A stretch of DNA of 15,952 nt from Thalassiosira profunda (GCA_036939355.1 JALLAP010000501.1:1-15952), one strand, 5' to 3'; shown: positions 7,450-15,952, counted from the stretch's first letter. Numbers and translations are program-made. Notes: generated by a model not told the origin, from the sequence alone.

Positions 7450-7782
7450 CTTTGGGATGGAGTTGGTCGATAGTGCGAGGTTCTAGTGGCGCCGGCTAGC
7501 CGCCGATGGTACGTGACGCCGCTTCCAGCTTCCATCACCACCCTCGCCTGCTCACAATCTCATCAAACATCAAACATCAAACATCAAACATCAAACATCA
7601 AACATAAAAGCTGAGGCTGTCTTCGCTGCTGCGAAGGATGGCCCTTTGTCTGACAAACGCTGGCCACAAATAATCACCTCGCCTGCAACTACCTCGTCAT
7701 TGTTTGGTCGGGGTGCATGCACCACCTTCACAGTAGGACGCTGCTGCGCTGGGGAGCACTCAACAAACGATCAATTACAACC
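7450..7782. promoter_or_regulatory. Divergent intergenic region of GH16 and RPE with a CATCAAA array
   Basis: About 333 bp between two divergent start codons, so both promoters lie here. The notable element is the 7-bp array at 7561-7609. An in-frame ATG for the epimerase at 7717 lies inside this stretch. No RNA gene is seen. Confidence 0.45.
7561..7609 (+). repeat. Heptamer tandem repeat, CATCAAA x6 plus one degenerate unit
   Basis: Six exact copies of CATCAAA (7561-7602) are followed by CATAAAA (7603-7609). The array lies about 175 bp upstream of the RPE start and 110 bp upstream of the GH16 start. It is a microsatellite-like array and could vary in copy number or bind a regulator. Confidence 0.9.
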
Positions 7783-8472
7783 ATGGTCTGGGGCGAGAAG
7801 CCGTACATCATCGCGCCGTCGATCCTCTCGGCCGACTTCGCCCGCCTCGGAGAGGAGGTCGACAACGTCCTCAAGGCCGGCGCCGACGTCATCCACTTCG
7901 ACGTCATGGACAACCACTACGTGCCCAACCTCACCATCGGGCCGATGGTGTGCAAGGCCCTGCGAAATCACGGCGTCACCGCCCCCATCGACGTGCACCT
8001 CATGGTCTCGCCGGTCGACGCCCTGATCGACGAATTCATCAAGGCCGGCGCCTCCCACATCACCTTCCACCCCGAGGCCACGAACCACGTCGATCGGTCG
8101 CTGCAGCTCATCAAGAACGGGGGGTGCAAGGCCGGACTCGTCTTCAACCCCGCCACGCCCCTCGACGCGGCCAAGTACGTCCTGGACAAGTTGGACATCA
8201 TACTGCTCATGTCAGTAAACCCCGGCTTTGGCGGGCAAAAGTTCATCCCGGGGGTGTTGGACAAGGCACGGGAGGCGCGGAAACTTATTGACGACGCCGG
8301 CATCGACTGCCGGCTGATGATCGACGGGGGCGTGAAGGTGGAGAACATTCGGGAGGTGGCCGACGCGGGCGTGGACATGATGGTGGCGGGGAGCGCGATT
8401 TTCAAGGCGCCGCGGACGGCGGAATCGTACAAGGACACAATCGACAAGATGCGGGCGGAATTGGAGAAGTAA
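7783..8472 (+). CDS. RPE: Ribulose-phosphate 3-epimerase
   Basis: A 229-aa TIM-barrel enzyme of full family length. It interconverts D-ribulose 5-phosphate and D-xylulose 5-phosphate in the pentose phosphate pathway and the Calvin cycle. Visible motifs: [14 protein letters not shown] (10-23); [14 protein letters not shown] (37-49), holding metal ligands His38 and Asp40; VHLMV with His72; the signature [12 protein letters not shown] (143-154); and LMIDGGV with Asp181. GSAIF (203-207) is the phosphate-binding end. The start at 7783 has an excellent context (ACAACCATGG) and gives the cytosolic-type N-terminus. An in-frame ATG at 7717 would add 22 residues, [20 protein letters not shown].., basic and without acidic residues, like a mitochondrial presequence, but its context is poor. 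No signal peptide or ASAFAP motif is seen, so this copy is unlikely to be the plastid one. Third codon positions shift from C-ending to G-ending along the gene. Confidence 0.95.
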   Translation: MVWGEKPYIIAPSILSADFARLGEEVDNVLKAGADVIHFDVMDNHYVPNLTIGPMVCKALRNHGVTAPIDVHLMVSPVDALIDEFIKAGASHITFHPEATNHVDRSLQLIKNGGCKAGLVFNPATPLDAAKYVLDKLDIILLMSVNPGFGGQKFIPGVLDKAREARKLIDDAGIDCRLMIDGGVKVENIREVADAGVDMMVAGSAIFKAPRTAESYKDTIDKMRAELEK

Positions 8473-9312
8473 GAAAGCTGCGACGATGAGCTCGCTGTCG
8501 GGGGAGAATGGTGGAAACGATCATGCAACGCATTTGTGGGCGGCATCTTTGCAACTTCGGGGGGACCTTTGCATTCCTTGAACGGAGCGGAAGCACTTCT
8601 GAACGGACGAATGCCACGAATTGAAGACAGAGTTGAAAATGGGGGATCGGGGGCTACGCTTTGCAATTGCAACAAGGCGGAAATCTCTCTCGTGCAACAA
8701 AGAGGAAGAGTTGCACTTCTGACGCCAATCGTATCCAAACTAACTCCGTTGCATTTTGTCGGGTACGCCAAACTGCAGGAACCCATTTGGTACGAGATCG
8801 TTGTCGTTGCAGTTGCCACTCCCTTCCCACTATCCTCCGTGAGTTGCCTCTTGACCTCGCCCTCCCTTCGTCCAACACACGAGGTTGGTACTACACAACT
8901 ACGTGCTATGGTACAGAGCAGCCCGGCTCCTCGGCCCTGAGAACCGCAAGGGACAGATTTGTTGATTTGTTTGCCGATGACACAGCCTCGATCCAACTCA
9001 CTGAGGACTTAGATATTGTTGGTCTTGTGCGGCACTAAAAAGGTCAGTGTCGTTTTGTTGCAACAGCCCCAAAAGGCTGCGCCCATCGATCACGAGGAGT
9101 GAAAGCGAGGGCCGCAAGGCCCAACCTTTCACGAGCACCCCTCTGCCGCGGCAACAACCGCCCCGACAACGACGGGACAGAGTCTGCCCCGGCTGGCAGC
9201 GGAGCGATTGAGGCGCGGCCGAACTCTGTTTGATTGCGCGGGCAGTTCGATCTGCGGCGGCACCAAACGGAGGGTTCCACAAATCAAAGACGACTGCAGA
9301 GCACGAGAGATA
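8473..9312. other. 840-bp intergenic stretch without a supported gene
   Basis: Lies between the RPE stop and the start of the coiled-coil/MORN gene. It should hold the RPE 3' UTR and the promoter and 5' UTR of the next gene. Open frames on both strands (for example plus 8536-8940 and minus 7968-8996) show no domain, signal or compositional pattern of a protein. A perfect 12-bp palindrome TTGCAATTGCAA is at 8661-8672. No tRNA or snRNA fold is evident by eye. Confidence 0.5.
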
Positions 9313-12300
9313 ATGACCATGTTCAAGTTCCGGCGGGCCCGGCAGCACGCGCGCGCCGCCCGGGCGGCCAGCGGCTTAGACGACGACGACGAGCCCATGA
9401 CGGGGACCCCCTTCCTGAAGCGCCCCAACCATCGCGGCCCGGGTGGGGCGCTCCCCGCATATGACGGCAGGCGGCGCCAGATGCAGCAAAAATGGCAGCC
9501 CCGCCCCTCCTCCCGCTCGAAGGCGAGCGGGAGCGACGCCGAGACGGAAGCGACGGAGGCGTGGACGACCGACGCCCCGAGCAGCAGCCCCGGCGGCAAT
9601 GATTCCGTCGGCTCGGGGAGCAGCTTCGGCGGGGAGACGGTCAGCGAAGACAGCGGGAGCGGGGAGTTCACGACTGCCTCCGGGGAGTATACGAGCGGCA
9701 CGGGCTCCTCCAGCGGGTACAGCGAGCGGGACGAGGAGACCGCCACGCACGACAGCTCTGCCGGCAGCCATGACAGTGGCATGGCCGGGGATTCCTACAG
9801 CGAGGAGGGCGGCATCCTTTTCACATCGGTGGATCCCACGCGCGCCCACCGCGCCCCGACTGCCGCGAAGGGCAAGGCATTCATCCAGAAGAAGCGCCAG
9901 ACCGACGGGGAGGCCTCCCACTCCTCCGGCGGGGCGCCCGTCACCAGCAAGAGGGGAACGCCGCCCCCTCCTCCCCGGGTTGGGGAGACGAGCGAGGACC
10001 ACCGGCAGTGGCCCGGGAACGGCCTCCCTGGATGGAACCCCAAGAACTTGCGAGGGAGCAAGAAGAAGGTGCGGGGGGAACTGGCCAAGAGTGCCAGCAG
10101 CCGGAGCGCCAAGAGCGCGCAGAGCGGCCAGAGCGGCCTGAGCAAGGAGGATCCCACAAGTGTCATCAATGCCAACCTGACCTCCCTCCCGCTCCCTCCC
10201 AGCAACAGCGGTCATGGCAGCCAAGATCGGGAGATGAAGCTCAAGCCCCCCAGCATGAGGGGGGGCAACCCCAAGGCCGTCACGACCAAGACTGCGGCCA
10301 AGGGCGGTGCCAAGGGGGCCAAGGGGGCGAGGCAGAGGCACCGGTCATTGTCGAGCGATCGGAGGACGGCGGCCACCGCCGCCACGAGCCGCTCCGACGG
10401 TACCCCCAACAACGGCCAAGGCATACCAAGGGCAAGATCCGTGCCCAAGGCCAGGGAGGGCGACGCCCCGAGCAGCAATCCGGGCCAGGGGCAGGTAGAG
10501 CAGGCCGAGACCGAGGCCGCGGCGATGCAGCAGCTCGCGTACCTGGTCGTGAGCCTCCGCTCCGATTTGCGGGAGGCCAACCTCGCCCGAGAGGAGTTGG
10601 AGAATAAGGTGCAGGCTCTTGAAGGGGCCCAGAAGCAGGGCGGTGGAGCGAGCCCTGCCAAAGACGGCCACGAGGCCCCCAAGGCCAGCCCGGAGGCAAG
10701 CAAGGAGCTCGAGAAGTTAGAACAAGAGAACGCCGCCCTCCAAGCCGACGTCGACGCGTTCATTCAAGCGCAGGACGAGCTGAAGGGCGAGGTGGCGCAG
10801 CTCCGCGAGGACAAGGGCAGCCTGAACGACATGCTCGCGCGCCTCAAGCGGGAGGCTTCGGCGGAGCGGTCCGGCGCGAGGAACGCCGCAGCATCTGGAC
10901 CAGTGGGAGGTGAGAGCGAGTTGCGGCAGCTGGGGGAGAGGCTGCGAAAAGCCGCGGCGGAGCTGGAACGGACGGAGGGCGAGCTGGCCGAGGCCCGGAC
11001 GACCGCGGCGGCATTGGAGGAGGCGCTCCGCGCCAAGGAGGACGAGGCGGAGCGAACCCGCGCCGAGGCGTCCGCGGAGGGGAACCAGCTCGCCCTCTTG
11101 CGAGAAAGATTGGATCAGGTGGAGCGACAGCGGGACGAGGCCACCGAGAAGAACGCCGCGCTCGACGGGGTCATGCTCGGGCTCAAGAAGAAGGTGGAGG
11201 GGATGCTCACGGAGCGGCGCGCGTCCGCCGAAGAGTTGGGACGATTGCAGGAGGAGAACGAACGAATGGCGGGGGAGCTGAAGAGTCGGAATGCCGCGGC
11301 GGTGGCCAAGGAGGCGAGCGATGCGGACACGGTGCTGAATTTGCAGAGGACGATTGCCGGGTTGCAGGAGGCGGCCAAGGGCGATGCCGAAACGAGGGCG
11401 CAATTGGAGGCCAAGCTGGCAGAGCGGGAGGACGAGCGGGCCGCCCTCGAGGAAGACCTGGGGGGTTCGGGGATCGCCGACCTGGAACGGGAGCTTGCGG
11501 CGGCCAAGGAAGCGCTGACGCGGACGCCCGAGCCCGAGTCTTCGTCCGTCGAGAGCGATGCGGGAGACGGTTCCGCGTCCGAGGCTACCCTCCAGAGGTC
11601 GATCGACGATCTGAATTTGGAGCGGGAGGAGCTGGCGACAGAGCTCGAGGACATGGAGGCCCGGCTGCACGAGCTGGAGCAAGCCAAGGGGGGCCTCGAG
11701 GACGAGCTGGAGGCCGCCAAGGCGAAACACGCCCAGGCCCTTCAGTGCCAGACCGCCCTCGCCGAGCGCAACGCCAAGCTGTCCTCCGAGAACGACGACC
11801 TCTCCACCCAGATAAAGGTCCTAACGATCGAGAAGAAGGTCGCGGGCGAGGAAATCGAGACCCTCAAGGCCATGAAGACCATCGCCGACGAGGACCAGGA
11901 GGAGGCCCTCCTGAGAAAGGAGGAAACGCGGCAGGAGGTGGACGACATGCAGGAGCAGCTCGCGGAGGCGCGACGGGCGAGCTCCGAGAAGATCGTCCGA
12001 TTGCAGAAGCAGATGGTCGCGCTGCAGGACAAGAACGAGGTCCTGGAAGAGGATCTGGAGGAGAGCTCCGACGCCATTGCCGTGCTGCGCGAGGCCCTCA
12101 CCGAGCTGGAAGAGGGGAAGGGGGCGAAGGACGCGACGCTCCGGGAGCTGCGGGCCGCGCTGAAGGAGAAAGAGACGGCCCTGAACACCGTCGAGGCGAC
12201 CAAGGAGAAGCTTCAGAGTGATCACCAGGTGAACGTGGACACCATCGCCACGCTGCAGAAGATGATCTCGAGCCTCGAGCGCTCCAAGGAAGACATGGAG

Positions 12301-13905
12301 GAGGAGCTCAACCAGGGCTCCCGGGAGCTGTTGGACTTGCGGGAGAAGCTCCGGCGGGGCGAATCGCACGCCGAGGTGGCCGAGCTCGAGGACAAGCTGC
12401 GCCGGGCCGAGGAGCGGAACGGCGTCCTCGACGATCGCATCCGGGAGCTGGGCCGGGCGAACCGCAAGATGAAGGACCAGGTGAAGGACCTGGGCGAGAG
12501 CCTCGCGAAGCTTTCCGCCACTAAGAGCCAGTCGCTGGCCGTGATGCCCGTGTCGCCGTCCGCCGCGGCCCAGGACCTCGTCACGACCGATCCGGTGGCG
12601 TCGTGCGACGCCCTCATTTCCGAGCTCAAGAGCCAGATTCACTCCATCGTCTCGATGCGCGACGCCGCCCTCGAGGAGGTCGAGCACCTCAAGAGCGACG
12701 GCGCGAGCGTCGCTCCCTCGCGGTGCTCGCAGGACGACGACAGTCACTCCACGATGCCCCCGCCGGGCGAGGCGGCGGAGACGAAGCCCGTCGGGGTCGA
12801 GTCCGTCGACGGCGAGGCCGGCGCTCCGCCGACGCCGGCGCCGCGCGACGAACCCACTCACAAGTCCGAGGAGACGGAGGACGAGGACGACCACAAGACG
12901 CGCGCGACGCTGGAGAAGTCCGTCGCCGCCAACACCATCCTCACCCCAATGTCGCGGGGGAGCAGCCTCCTCGAGGCGGCCAAGAAGCTGTGCGACCAGC
13001 TCGACGAGAAGCGGTCCCGGGAGGGATCGGAGCGGTCGTCCGCTCCGCCCATGTCCGGCGAGCCACAGGCGAACGAGGCATCGAACGAGGAAGAGGAGCC
13101 GATCAAGGATGTCGAGGACGAGGACATCGACGATAATGTCAGCCGCAAGGAGTTCAAGGAAGACGCCCCACCTGAGGAGGATGTTAAGCCCCAGTCGCCA
13201 TTGCCCGAGGAGAGGATGAAGAAGGACGAAGAGCCAAAGAAGTCATCAACCAAGTCCAAGGGCGGACGGTTCGACATCGACCAGCTGACGTCCATCTACT
13301 TCGAGAAGTGCGGCATGTCCGTGTCCAAGTTCAGCGATCTGTCGTCGGACTCGTCGTCGTTCCGTCGACGCAAGGACAAAGGACACGCGGGCACTGTCAC
13401 CAAGAAGGTGAAAATTTGTCGCAACGGCGTCTTCATGGGCACGTACGAGGGCGACCTGAACAAGGAGGGGCAACGGCACGGCTTCGGCGTGCTGCTCTGC
13501 GACAATGGCAACTCGTACGAGGGGGAGTGGAACAAGGACAAGCGCGACGGGCTGGGGATCGCCCGGTATAGCTCGGGGGATGTCTACGACGGCCAGTGGG
13601 TCCGGGGGAAGCGGCAGGGGCACGGGGTCATGTACATCGAGGCGGGGGATACCTACATTGGCAGCTGGAACAACGGCCTCAAGCACGGCGCGGGGACGTA
13701 CCACTGGGCCGACGGGGAAGTCGACGTCAGCTGGTACAATGAAGATCGAAGGGTGGGAGAGGGGGTGCGGTGGAACGCCAGCAGGTCCAAGGCCTACCGG
13801 CTGATACGGGGAACGAAGAAGGAGGAGCTCAGCCTGGACGAGGCCTATGTCACGGCCGAGAAGCTCGGGCTGAATTTGGAGAAGTTCGACAGCGGTGCTC
13901 CGTAG
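9313..13905 (+). CDS. Large coiled-coil protein with C-terminal MORN repeats
   Basis: An intronless frame of 1530 aa from ATG 9313 (A at -3); ATG 9319 is equally possible, and ATG 9208 would add 35 unlikely residues. Layout: a basic then Ser/Gly-rich, probably disordered N-terminal part (1-395); a long heptad-rich coiled coil (about 395-1070), rich in Glu, Lys, Ala and Leu, broken by a Ser/Pro/Glu hinge near 735-757; an acidic linker (about 1115-1310) around one predicted helix (SSLLEAAKKLCDQLDEKRS); FDIDQLTSIYFEKCG; then four MORN repeats starting at residues 1378, 1402, 1425 and 1448 (YEGDLNKEGQRHGFGV, YEGEWNKDKRDGLGI, YDGQWVRGKRQGHGV, YIGSWNNGLKHGAGT) and a degenerate fifth. MORN repeats often mediate membrane or protein binding in cortical and cytoskeletal scaffolds. 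I do not recognise an orthologue; a scaffold or tether role is inference. There is no signal peptide or membrane segment. Confidence 0.85.
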   Translation: MTMFKFRRARQHARAARAASGLDDDDEPMTGTPFLKRPNHRGPGGALPAYDGRRRQMQQKWQPRPSSRSKASGSDAETEATEAWTTDAPSSSPGGNDSVGSGSSFGGETVSEDSGSGEFTTASGEYTSGTGSSSGYSERDEETATHDSSAGSHDSGMAGDSYSEEGGILFTSVDPTRAHRAPTAAKGKAFIQKKRQTDGEASHSSGGAPVTSKRGTPPPPPRVGETSEDHRQWPGNGLPGWNPKNLRGSKKKVRGELAKSASSRSAKSAQSGQSGLSKEDPTSVINANLTSLPLPPSNSGHGSQDREMKLKPPSMRGGNPKAVTTKTAAKGGAKGAKGARQRHRSLSSDRRTAATAATSRSDGTPNNGQGIPRARSVPKAREGDAPSSNPGQGQVEQAETEAAAMQQLAYLVVSLRSDLREANLAREELENKVQALEGAQKQGGGASPAKDGHEAPKASPEASKELEKLEQENAALQADVDAFIQAQDELKGEVAQLREDKGSLNDMLARLKREASAERSGARNAAASGPVGGESELRQLGERLRKAAAELERTEGELAEARTTAAALEEALRAKEDEAERTRAEASAEGNQLALLRERLDQVERQRDEATEKNAALDGVMLGLKKKVEGMLTERRASAEELGRLQEENERMAGELKSRNAAAVAKEASDADTVLNLQRTIAGLQEAAKGDAETRAQLEAKLAEREDERAALEEDLGGSGIADLERELAAAKEALTRTPEPESSSVESDAGDGSASEATLQRSIDDLNLEREELATELEDMEARLHELEQAKGGLEDELEAAKAKHAQALQCQTALAERNAKLSSENDDLSTQIKVLTIEKKVAGEEIETLKAMKTIADEDQEEALLRKEETRQEVDDMQEQLAEARRASSEKIVRLQKQMVALQDKNEVLEEDLEESSDAIAVLREALTELEEGKGAKDATLRELRAALKEKETALNTVEATKEKLQSDHQVNVDTIATLQKMISSLERSKEDMEEELNQGSRELLDLREKLRRGESHAEVAELEDKLRRAEERNGVLDDRIRELGRANRKMKDQVKDLGESLAKLSATKSQSLAVMPVSPSAAAQDLVTTDPVASCDALISELKSQIHSIVSMRDAALEEVEHLKSDGASVAPSRCSQDDDSHSTMPPPGEAAETKPVGVESVDGEAGAPPTPAPRDEPTHKSEETEDEDDHKTRATLEKSVAANTILTPMSRGSSLLEAAKKLCDQLDEKRSREGSERSSAPPMSGEPQANEASNEEEEPIKDVEDEDIDDNVSRKEFKEDAPPEEDVKPQSPLPEERMKKDEEPKKSSTKSKGGRFDIDQLTSIYFEKCGMSVSKFSDLSSDSSSFRRRKDKGHAGTVTKKVKICRNGVFMGTYEGDLNKEGQRHGFGVLLCDNGNSYEGEWNKDKRDGLGIARYSSGDVYDGQWVRGKRQGHGVMYIEAGDTYIGSWNNGLKHGAGTYHWADGEVDVSWYNEDRRVGEGVRWNASRSKAYRLIRGTKKEELSLDEAYVTAEKLGLNLEKFDSGAP
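13444..13791 (+). repeat. MORN repeat block in the coiled-coil protein
   Basis: Four full 23-24-residue units of the form Y(E/D)G.W..G...G.G, at codons starting 13444, 13516, 13585 and 13654, plus a fifth degenerate unit from 13723 (DVSWYNEDRRVGEGV). The repeats diverge at DNA level, so this is an old protein repeat and not recent tandem duplication. Confidence 0.9.
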
Positions 13906-13986
13906 ACGCCATTTGCTAGAATAATTGTTACAATAATCATAGGATCGATCGATAAGCACCATTCGTTGCTAGCGAAAGATGATGGG

Positions 13987-15684
13987 TCATGGTTCCTCTT
14001 CAACCTCGAACAAGTCCTTCTGGAGCTCAACTAGTCTCGCGTAGTCTCTTCGAAACTCGTCCTCGTCGTCGTTCATGAGATGCGCCCAGCCCGTATCACT
14101 CCGAATATCTACCGTCTTCTCTATTCGATTCCCCACCTCAAGGAATTGGGGATACACCAACATGTCCATTACCGATGGGAGTGAATCGATCTCGTCGAGC
14201 ACATCATATCGTATTCGCGAGATGGTCCCTTCGACGTGGCTGACAAAATGCACAATCGCACCCTTTGCGCGTGTCATCGGGAGAGCCGGTATCGCGTTCC
14301 ACTGAATGCTCTCTTCGCTATCGCCAAGATGAGCTGCCAATACCAAATCAAGGGCGTTGTACCCGACGCAGGCGTTGCATAGAGGCATGAAGTCTGTGTT
14401 GTGCTGGCGGCAATTGACCTCTACCAGCCGCACACGTATCTTTCCCGTCTCTGGTGATGTTTCCGCAATCACCTCCACGTGAGACAAACCCCAGCGAACT
14501 CCCAATGCTTCCAGTGCATGGAAGATGTACTCGCACACCAGTTTCCCTATTCCTTCTTCGTCGTTCGCCGACACGAGTTCCGTCGCAAAGTAGACGAACG
14601 GTGCCTCATTTACATTCCGTTTGTCATATCTCCACAATGCTGCGGCTTTTCTCTCTCCATCCTTGCAAACAACATCCACTGCGTATTCCACTCCTGTTGC
14701 AAACTCTTGCACGAGGACTTGCTGGTGTGTCGACGCAGTGGAAGAGCCAAAGACGGGACTGCCGAGTACCTTCGTGAAGGCAATTCTGAGCGAGGGAAGG
14801 TCCGAACACAAGTGAACATCGTCAGAGGCCACTCCTCTAAGCGGCTTGACAACAACGAGCGTTCCTGCCTTGTCCTCGCCTAAGCCCAACTCTCGTGCAA
14901 ACTTCTCAGCCTCCTCTAGAGTTTGGCAGGATCTCTGCTTTACCACATCTAGTCCGGCCTTTGCTGCCGCTTCGTTCATGAGGAACTTGTCCCTCCGCGC
15001 TGCATTGATCCCATCGTGGCACTTTACCCCTAATGCCACGCCTAATCTTTCAGCATCGTCCAACCCGGAGTCTGACTCGCAATAAATGCCGCATATATCC
15101 AACGACGATGGCAGCAGTGCCGACCACGCCGCGACGTCCTCCTTGTCGTCCAGATCGGGCATTCTGCTACTCAGGTGATCCGTCTGATCTTCCACTTGGT
15201 AGAGAAAGCGCGCGAGGAAGTCCCCCAATACGTGGATGACGGCCGCTCCGTGGATCCGGCGGGCCGTGTGGGAGAGGTACTGTCCGTGGTAGGGCGAGAA
15301 GCCGTCCAAGATGATGATGGCCTTCGTATGCCGATCTGAATGAGCACTCGATGATGGTGATGGATGTGCCTCGTTTGCGTCGACGTGGGCGAGCGTGTCT
15401 CCCACAACCACGTCCGTGATGGGCCAGCTGATAGATGGCACCGCGGGGATCTCGGACCACTTTTTCCTCAGCTCTCGCATTGCATCTTCGCCAGCTTCGG
15501 GGCCGCCATCGTCGTTGGCGCCTCCCCTGACATCCAACGGTGACACGTGATGTGCACCGAATGGCAATTGCAATCCCGCGGGCGCGCCATGCCGCCGCAA
15601 CGGCAACGACCACCCGCTGGCGCCACCGCAGGACGTGGCCGGGGCTAGGGCAAGCAGCGCCGGGGCTGTTTGGATAGAAATCAT
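13987..15684 (-). CDS. ATP-grasp ligase, amino-acid/dipeptide-ligase-like
   Basis: A single 565-aa frame, convergent with the MORN gene (81 bp between stops). Residues 1-120 are a leader and variable linker: MISIQTAPALLALAPATSC is hydrophobic, and LDVRGGA (50-56) resembles the end of diatom transit regions, but there is no clear ASAFAP motif. The pre-ATP-grasp domain begins at KAIIILDGF (121-129). The ATP-grasp fold has the nucleotide-binding Lys in VVVKPLRGVASDDV (277-290, Lys280), LVQEFATGVEYAVDVV (324-339), WRYDKRNVNEAPFVYF (351-366), LSHVEVI (400-406) and the metal-binding VEVNCRQHN with Glu422 and Asn424. These are the motifs of ATP-dependent carboxylate-amine ligases such as BacD-type dipeptide ligases and carnosine synthase, which activate a carboxylate as acyl-phosphate. 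The substrate and product cannot be read from the sequence. Confidence 0.88.
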   Translation of the reverse strand: MISIQTAPALLALAPATSCGGASGWSLPLRRHGAPAGLQLPFGAHHVSPLDVRGGANDDGGPEAGEDAMRELRKKWSEIPAVPSISWPITDVVVGDTLAHVDANEAHPSPSSSAHSDRHTKAIIILDGFSPYHGQYLSHTARRIHGAAVIHVLGDFLARFLYQVEDQTDHLSSRMPDLDDKEDVAAWSALLPSSLDICGIYCESDSGLDDAERLGVALGVKCHDGINAARRDKFLMNEAAAKAGLDVVKQRSCQTLEEAEKFARELGLGEDKAGTLVVVKPLRGVASDDVHLCSDLPSLRIAFTKVLGSPVFGSSTASTHQQVLVQEFATGVEYAVDVVCKDGERKAAALWRYDKRNVNEAPFVYFATELVSANDEEGIGKLVCEYIFHALEALGVRWGLSHVEVIAETSPETGKIRVRLVEVNCRQHNTDFMPLCNACVGYNALDLVLAAHLGDSEESIQWNAIPALPMTRAKGAIVHFVSHVEGTISRIRYDVLDEIDSLPSVMDMLVYPQFLEVGNRIEKTVDIRSDTGWAHLMNDDEDEFRRDYARLVELQKDLFEVEEEP

Positions 15685-15952
15685 GGTTCAGACGCCTCAC
15701 TCGCGGGTGAGGGCGATGGGCGCTGCGATGGCTGCGCGAGATGGGTGATGGGTGTGGGGGGATATTTGAGCCTCGTAGCTGCAGAGATATCTACAAAAAG
15801 AGGAATTTGAGGAAATCGTTTGTGCGATGACACGAAAGATACACGAAGCTCAGAGCGAGCAAGCAAAGGCAGGCAGGCTACCGTCTTTGGCTTAGATTAT
15901 GTAAGCACCCCTGGAATATGTAAGCACACTTTTCAACCTGGATTGAAAATGT
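15685..15952. promoter_or_regulatory. Upstream region of the ATP-grasp gene
   Basis: 268 bp to the right edge, containing the promoter and 5' UTR of the minus-strand ligase. An 11-bp direct repeat, TATGTAAGCAC, occurs at 15898-15908 and 15917-15927. No further gene is seen before the window ends. Confidence 0.4.

Noticed and set aside
7968..8996. 342-codon minus-strand open frame overlapping RPE
   Set aside because: It lies antisense to a full, motif-complete epimerase. Its own translation is Ser/Pro-rich without recognisable features.
9376..12894. Long minus-strand open frames (321, 337 and 357 codons) opposite the coiled-coil gene
   Set aside because: They mirror a GC-rich, low-complexity coding strand. 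Their translations are repetitive Leu/Arg/Gly or Ser strings with no domain, and the plus frame has clear heptads and MORN repeats.
1..15952. Bacterial, viral or mobile-element origin; CRISPR or defence island
   Set aside because: Spliceosomal introns, plastid presequences and eukaryotic spacing are present throughout. No transposase, integrase, capsid, terminal repeat or spaced-repeat array is visible.

Overview
The window looks like nuclear DNA of a centric diatom or a close stramenopile relative (inference). It is gene-dense and compact. Introns are short (64-86 nt, GT..AG, all three phases). Two proteins begin with a signal peptide followed by an ASAFAP-like plastid-import motif (VSA|FHIAP, THA|FVAP), the hallmark of a plastid surrounded by four membranes. 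Another protein carries a domain pattern I associate with diatom-specific families. I see no prokaryotic operon structure, rRNA, tRNA, CRISPR array or transposon.

Layout, left to right: (1) the 5' part of a thioredoxin-fold/GST-N protein of the prostaglandin E synthase 2 type (minus, runs off the left edge; start most likely 651); (2) a plastid fibrillin/PAP gene with three exons (plus, 990-1995); (3) an alpha/beta-hydrolase with an N-terminal FYVE-like zinc finger (minus, 2143-3162); (4) a two-exon gene with a GDNP...GW domain typical of diatoms (plus, 3587-4533); (5) a two-exon gene for a small plastid-targeted single-pass membrane protein (minus, 4753-5413); (6) a membrane-anchored glycoside hydrolase family 16 protein with a PKD-like domain and a Cys-rich tail (minus, 5648-7449); (7) ribulose-phosphate 3-epimerase (plus, 7783-8472); (8) a 1530-residue intronless coiled-coil protein ending in MORN repeats (plus, 9313-13905); (9) a 565-residue ATP-grasp ligase (minus, 13987-15684). 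Genes lie as divergent and convergent neighbours with gaps of about 80-840 bp. No shared pathway joins them all. The fibrillin, protein 5 and the epimerase touch plastid or carbon metabolism, and the GH16 protein probably acts on beta-1,3-glucan or wall polysaccharide.

The GH16 gene needs care. A single N at 6953 is flanked by a 55-bp exact duplication. The copy left of the N reads straight through a splice junction that the copy right of it interrupts with a 73-nt intron, and it has synonymous differences. This suggests that reads from an intronless paralogue or allele were joined into the assembly. Two one-base frameshifts, both explained by a missing base in a homopolymer, also break the gene. 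With one base restored at each site and the duplicate removed, the exons sum to exactly 533 codons, so the gene is probably intact in the organism.

The strongest leads are the FYVE-like/hydrolase fusion, the GH16 architecture and its paralogue problem, the large coiled-coil/MORN protein, and the ATP-grasp ligase of unknown product. I did not find a clear multi-gene undescribed system.
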